Of a DNA stretch of 64,000 bases, positions 59,560 through 64,000 are shown piece by piece. Every line of letters begins with the position of its first letter. Within the stretch, counting starts at the first letter, position 1. The DNA lies in assembly GCA_028023455.1 (NCBI GenBank), contig JAQFVV010012435.1:2110001-2174000 (forward strand). Direction: 5' to 3'. The position numbers and the translations under genes were made by a program. The notes beneath the pieces were generated by a model, which did no database searches, was not told the DNA's origin, and worked only from the letters and a program-made list of their open reading frames with translations. The DNA is from Epiperipatus broadwayi (lineage: Eukaryota > Onychophora > Udeonychophora > Euonychophora > Peripatidae).

Positions 59560-59800
59560 TAAAATCTTTTCTAGAAGTTTAGACAGGATTTTTCTCTTAT
59601 GAAGATCACAGCTAACCCAGCTAACTATCCGATTTTAGTTGGTAAATGGCTATCTTACTATCCTCACTTAAAGAATAAAACATGAATGGAAAACTGCTCA
59701 AATTCTCATTATCCAATTAGTAATCTTAGTGAGTAGTACCTTTTCTTTTTACTATTGATCTATGGGTGTTGGAAATACCTTTGCTAGCAATGAGCTTTGC
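59560..59800 (+). repeat. Dispersed repeat family SINE-B, longest copy
   Basis: Contains CCAGCTAACTATCCGATTTT, TTGGTAAATGGCTATCTTAC and AAAACATGAATGGAAAACTG, linking the copies at 5940, 40840 and 58990 into one family. It may extend to about 59800. Confidence 0.5.
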
Positions 59801-59916
59801 ATATAAAGACCAAAATGGCTTTATTAAGAATGAATGTTGTTTTGATTCAGCAAGTAATAAATAAATAAAATTGACAAAATTTACAAACAAGAATATGAAA
59901 AATAAAAGCAATTATT

Positions 59917-59945
59917 GGGGGGGGGGGTAACTATCATTATTAATT

Positions 59946-59976
<31 letters not shown>

Positions 59977-59990
59977 TTGTCAGTTGATTC
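59917..59990 (+). repeat. 11-G run and adjacent TA/TG microsatellite
   Basis: Eleven G at 59917-59927, then (TA)n and (TG)n from about 59947 to 59977. Confidence 0.9.
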
Positions 59991-60014
59991 ATTAGTTGCT
60001 CAGTTCAAAGACTA

Positions 60015-60430
60015 ATTATAACTTCTAATAAGAGTTCTCCATAATCCATTACCCTTGCTGCTTAGTTAAATTTCTATAGCTCAAAATATTAATGTTTTTA
60101 CTTAGTTTATGAAAATCAAGTGAGATCTATGAGGTCTGCATCTTGGCTGTTTTCCAGATATATTCCCTCATACTGCTTCCTTGATTGAGTTGGAATGTTT
60201 TCATAAACAGCCTATCTTGTTTATTCTTTTGGTTTTAATGTTAACAATGAGTAGTCTTTTCTTACCTGTCAGTGATATAATCTCATCATTTGAGTTTTTC
60301 TTTGTCCATCTTATCTTTTCATTTTCATATCTCAAAAGTCTGGAGTATCACAGTGTCAAAGTCTCTGCACCATATAGCACAATGGGCCAAGTGTATGATT
60401 CCAAAATTCTATTGGTTGAGATTCAGTGAG
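60015..60430 (-). pseudogene. RTE-like LINE C-terminal relic (minus)
   Basis: The minus strand from 60430 reads RILESYTWPIVLYGAETLTL, stop, YSRLLRYENEKIRWTKKNSN, DEIISLTGKKRLLIVNIKTK, RINKIGCL. It continues SNSIKEAV.GNISGKQPRCR then PHRSHLIFIN. This follows the RTE post-RT pattern 'LYGAETWTL ... KIRW.DK..NEE.L..(T/V).E.R.L......R...W(I/L)GH.LRHNS..KE.IEG...GKR.RGRPR..YL'. Three in-frame stops and the lost GH show inactivity. It is the third relic of this lineage after 18498 and 24600. Confidence 0.8.
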
Positions 60431-61877
60431 TATAATCTCACGAAAGGTCGTTAAATCAATGTTCTCCATATATATATATGAAAGTTCACAGAAATAGTCA
60501 TGTTTCATTGTTGAGCAATCTGGTAAAGTGAGATTGCTGAAATATTTATTATTGGTTCATTAGTCAAGACCAGAAGTTACATATGAAAGTTGAAAATAGG
60601 GCTGTATTTAGTATATTCCAAATATTTTAATTTAAATATTTCACTGGAATGGGTTTTTAAATGAGTAAGTAATCGATTCTGCTATGAAAGTTTGAAATTA
60701 GGCATAATATAAGTGAGTCTGTAGTTACATCTGGATTGTTTCATCTTTGATTGAAAACATTACTAGATTTGCTGGCCGTTATATACATTCAGAGCATTGG
60801 AAATGGCCATTCTGTATTGTGACAAGCAATGTGGGAGTGATGAAATGTTTATTAACAGTGTTTGATCCGTTAGACTAGACTGTGTATGTGTAAATTTAAA
60901 ATTTTAGATATGTAAATAGTGTCAAGATTTGTATTCATGTTATTAAAACTTTTGTTAATTATTTATACCTATTTTCTTTACCTATACTTCTCATTGTAAT
61001 TATATTTTCATAATATTTTATTTAAACAACTTATAGCCAAATCAAATGTTAGATTATTTTTCATGAGTGTTAATGTATGTTAATTAAAATCTGCCTTTCA
61101 TATTAAAAATACATTACCAGCATATGGAATAAATTTAGAATATTTACTTCAAGCGTTGAAACAAAAGTTTATTGATTGATGGCGTTGTCTTTCGTTTAAT
61201 TAATATTTGACAGTAGCTTTTATATTATTTTTTCATTTATCTTTATAATTAAAATTACTAAAGAAAATTAACTAACACTATACATATTTATTTTGTAAGA
61301 GTGGTGAAGTTTAGTAACGAGTTTCTTTTTAAATTGATCTTTAGCAAGTAGTAATTAATTATGATAGCTGCTAATTTTTGTTTTCTGTATTTAGAATGGA
61401 TATTAATAATTATGGTATATTTTTAGAACAGTTTAAAGGTTTTATGCATATAGCAATTTTGCAAAAATGTAAAATTTTGTTTGTAATGAGAACAAAAATA
61501 ATGTTATTTAATGTATTATTATCTCTTTTTTTTTTCACACATCAAAGAATTTTCATAGGCAAAAAAAAATTATTTTTTTTATGTTAGTAGTCTATCTAGC
61601 TAGAAGATGTTAAGTCTACTTTGTATATGTAATAATTCTTAAATGTCTTTTTTTTAAAAAAACTTATCCCTTATAAAATATTTTGTTTTTTTCATACCAA
61701 TGTTATTTTTTTGCCCATTTAAAAAAACACATCTTCTTTTACTTTTGCTGTATACAATCTTTACTCTTCTTCTATTATTTTTTTTTTTTATTAAGAGAAA
61801 TTTATTATACGATACAAACCAATATACAAATTTGTTATTACATGCCAATACAATATAACATAAATTGATTTATCTTG
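60431..61877. other. Featureless interval
   Basis: Highly A+T-rich; small frames without recognisable content. Confidence 0.45.
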
Positions 61878-62660
61878 TTACATTACGTTTTCAGATGTGA
61901 ATAACACAGTTTTAACGTGTCTATTTCTATGTATGTAGATGCTTCCCCTGCAGTTTAATTCTGTAGACTTAGCAATCATCTTCTTTACTTGAAGTTTTTC
62001 CAAGTGGCATTTAATAAATAATCTGGAGCTATTAAATTTTCTCTTTGTTTGATTTTTTTCTATGATTTTCCTTAGTTCCATTCTCTGCGGAACTACCAAT
62101 TTTCCAATAGTGATATTACATCGTATGTACCATAATGCGAAATACATGAAAATTGTAAACCTTATTTCTGCATACACGCCTTGTTTGATGCATCTTTTAA
62201 TGGGTATAAATTGCCCAAATGGATTGTTTATCCATCTTGTAATGAGTGTTCTATGGTAATTTAGATTATTGCATCTTATAAATATATGATCAATGGATTC
62301 CTCTTCCCTGCCACACATCTGACACATAGGGTCTATTTTCTTTATGTTTCTTTGGTGTGCCAGGAAGGCATTCATGGGAAGGGAGTCCAAGTTATATTTC
62401 ATTATGAAGTCTTGGTACTTTGGTTCGATGAACCAACTGTGAGATTTATATATTAGTTGTTGATTGGTGATGTTCAATTTTCCATCAATTGTGTGTTTCT
62501 CTCCATTTAATAATTTATGTGCTGTCCAGTATTTTATTTTTATTTGTGACTGGGTTTTCTTTTAAGTCAATTACCTTTTGTATATTTGTATATAGAGACT
62601 CAATCTACTTGTTAGCTGGTGGGGGCCGATCCATAGGGGTAATGTCTTCTTTGGGTGTTA
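61878..62660 (-). pseudogene. LINE ORF2 C-terminal fragment with Cys-rich motif
   Basis: A 199-codon open minus-strand frame (61878-62477) contains LIYKSHSWFIEPKYQDFIMK, NAFLAHQRNIKKIDPMCQMC then GREEESIDHIFIRCNN. This is the Cys-x2-Cys...His...Cys zf-RVT type motif at the end of L1/Tx1/R-type LINE ORF2 proteins. It is followed by a Trp- and basic-rich tail (WYIRCNITIGKLVVPQRMEL). It is the longest open frame of the window and lacks stops over 600 bases. The RT itself is absent upstream, and homology fades beyond about 62660. The copy is therefore 5'-truncated, and it is not the same subfamily as the element at 1-3313. Confidence 0.8.
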
Positions 62661-63679
62661 AGGGTGGGCTATTATTTTAATATCATTTTGTTTTTGCCAC
62701 ATATTTTAAATTTCTATAAGCTTTTTTTATTGTTGTATGTTTTATTATTAATACATCTGTTATGCCTCTTCAATTTGATTTATAACATTCTATCATATGT
62801 TCATTTAATTTTTTTTAATCTAGATTTTAAAACTTCTTAACCAATTTACCTAACATCCTTTACAATAATGCAAAGTAAAATTATTTTAGTTATCGTGTTC
62901 CTATCCTTAAACTGTAATTTTTCAAATATTTTTAATTTGCTTTTCACATACTTCATTGGGTAATCTCTTGCCCCTTCCCCCAGGAATCTTATACAAAATT
63001 ATCATTAATTCATTTATTAGATATACTGTATGGTTTTTAAAAATGACAACTAGTTTTTATAAGATTTTGCTTATATCATATCCCTTACAAGCAATTAGTA
63101 CCAACTTTATTTCTTTTTTATTACTAATTCTAATCCTCTTTTTCTTCTATTATTTACTACTGCCACCTTCTCCACATTTTTATATACATATCTTATGTAG
63201 CATTTTCCTACTGTCTTTTTTTTATAGTAATTATGTTTTGGTTACCAAAAAACTAAAATAAATATTTTTTTATTTGCCTACCTATTTTTTTATTATTCTG
63301 TAGCCAACATTTTTTAAAAAAATTTACTGAGAAATTTTGATAACCCAAAAGGTTGTGCCCCTGATATAAATTATTTTAATATAATGGTTATTCCATTTTG
63401 ATTATCTGATTTTCAGTGCTTGTATTGTATTCTGTAATTCTAAATTTTCCATTATTCTCATAATTTCTAATAATCTGTGATTGTTCCTTTTTTTATTTAT
63501 TTATTTACAATCCCATACAGGAAAATTGTTGGAACATAATTGATTTTATTGTTTGTGGTCTGCTTGTAATCAATCCTTTATTTTTTTTTCTTTAAATATT
63601 AATCTTATTTTTATGGTCTTCCCACACTCTGAAAATCTCCTTTTGCGATCTTTGTAAAACAATTCATTATTAAGATTAA
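62661..63679. other. No gene recognised
   Basis: A 101-codon T-rich hydrophobic frame at 62956-63261 shows no domain. The region could include decayed upstream parts of the LINE at 61878, but nothing is readable. Confidence 0.4.
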
Positions 63680-63740
63680 GTCAAGCGTTGGTGGCCGAGT
63701 GGTTAGCACTGGCCGACGCTTTGACACACACACACAAAAA
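63680..63740 (+). repeat. tRNA-derived SINE family A, copy 7, internally deleted
   Basis: GTCAAGCGTTGGTGGCCGAG and TGGTTAGCAC are followed at once by TGGCCGACGCTTTGACAC, then (CA)n and AAAAAG. The anticodon arm and the B box are missing. The two halves can pair (GTCAAGCG..GG with CC..CGCTTTGAC). It preserves the head of the family best. Confidence 0.88.
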
Positions 63741-64000
63741 GACTTTTGCCCCATTCCTAACTTTTTAAAAGTATATATTGTTTTATATAATTAAATTTAT
63801 TTATTATCCTCATAATATTTAATCTTTTGTGTATTTATTTAAATTCTAATTTATTCTAAGTGAATATTTAAAACTCTTTTTCTATTTCTTTTTTACTATT
63901 ACATTGTTTGATAACCTTTTATCTACTGTCAGGTTTATTATCCTGATCACGTGAGCACTTCCATTTTTGTTTGCTATTTACTTCTAGTTGTTTTTTTTCC
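63741..64000. other. Featureless end of window
   Basis: T-rich; nothing recognised. Confidence 0.45.

Noticed and set aside
27014-63740. Functional tRNA genes
   Set aside because: The tRNA-like segments have A runs, extra flanking stems, and irregular anticodon arms, and recur as dispersed copies, so they are SINEs.
1-64000. CRISPR array, prophage, operon or other prokaryotic system
   Set aside because: No regularly spaced repeats, no dense coding, no ribosome-binding sites; the spliced exon, LINEs and SINEs show animal DNA.

Overview
This is a strongly A+T-rich, repeat-dominated stretch of an animal nuclear genome. The evidence is vertebrate/invertebrate-type LINE relics (an L1/Tx1-like lineage and an RTE-like lineage), tRNA-derived SINEs, many foldback/MITE-like elements, microsatellites, and one clear protein-coding exon with metazoan splice signals. 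There are no bacterial-type operons and no rRNA, functional tRNA or CRISPR. I cannot name the species; a bilaterian invertebrate with large introns (lophotrochozoan-like) is a guess.

Host gene: the only host coding sequence I can support is one 122-bp plus-strand exon at 52889-53010. It encodes a segment of a semaphorin Sema domain, with a pyrimidine-rich AG acceptor before it and a GTAAGT donor after it. No other exon of this gene was recognised, so much of the surrounding DNA is probably intron.

Layout: 1-3313 (minus) is a decayed bicistronic L1/Tx1-like LINE with the ORF1 tail, endonuclease, reverse transcriptase and a cysteine-rich C-terminus. From 4 to 14 kb there is a series of foldback elements (4.0, 7.5-8.1, 8.9-9.1, 11.4-11.7 and 13.7-14.0 kb) plus a tandem repeat pair at 10.6-11.1 kb. 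14.5-24.6 kb is almost featureless apart from an RTE C-terminal relic at 18.5 kb and a weak mini-exon candidate at 22.6 kb. 24.6-27.0 kb is a nearly full-length but broken RTE-like LINE, itself split by two copies of a short dispersed repeat. From 27 to 46 kb there are tRNA-type SINEs, further foldbacks (27.3, 30.3, 34.6 and 39.7-40.5 kb), a C-poor simple-sequence island (31.6-32.3 kb) and an unassigned coding relic (33.4 kb). 46.9-47.8 kb carries a nearly identical 231-bp direct duplication. 49-57 kb has SINEs, foldbacks and the semaphorin exon. 57-64 kb has more short repeats, an RTE tail (60.0-60.4 kb, minus), a second cysteine-rich LINE tail (61.9-62.7 kb, minus) and a shrunken SINE (63.7 kb).

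The most distinctive pattern is the density of long inverted repeats, at least eleven belonging to several families. Three otherwise different ones share a short core of the form CTGAAGA / 16-17 nt variable (hairpin-prone) / (G/A)AAAC. No self-contained new system (defence island, RNA machine, gene cluster) is evident. Everything here was read by eye, so element boundaries are approximate, usually to within 5-20 bases.
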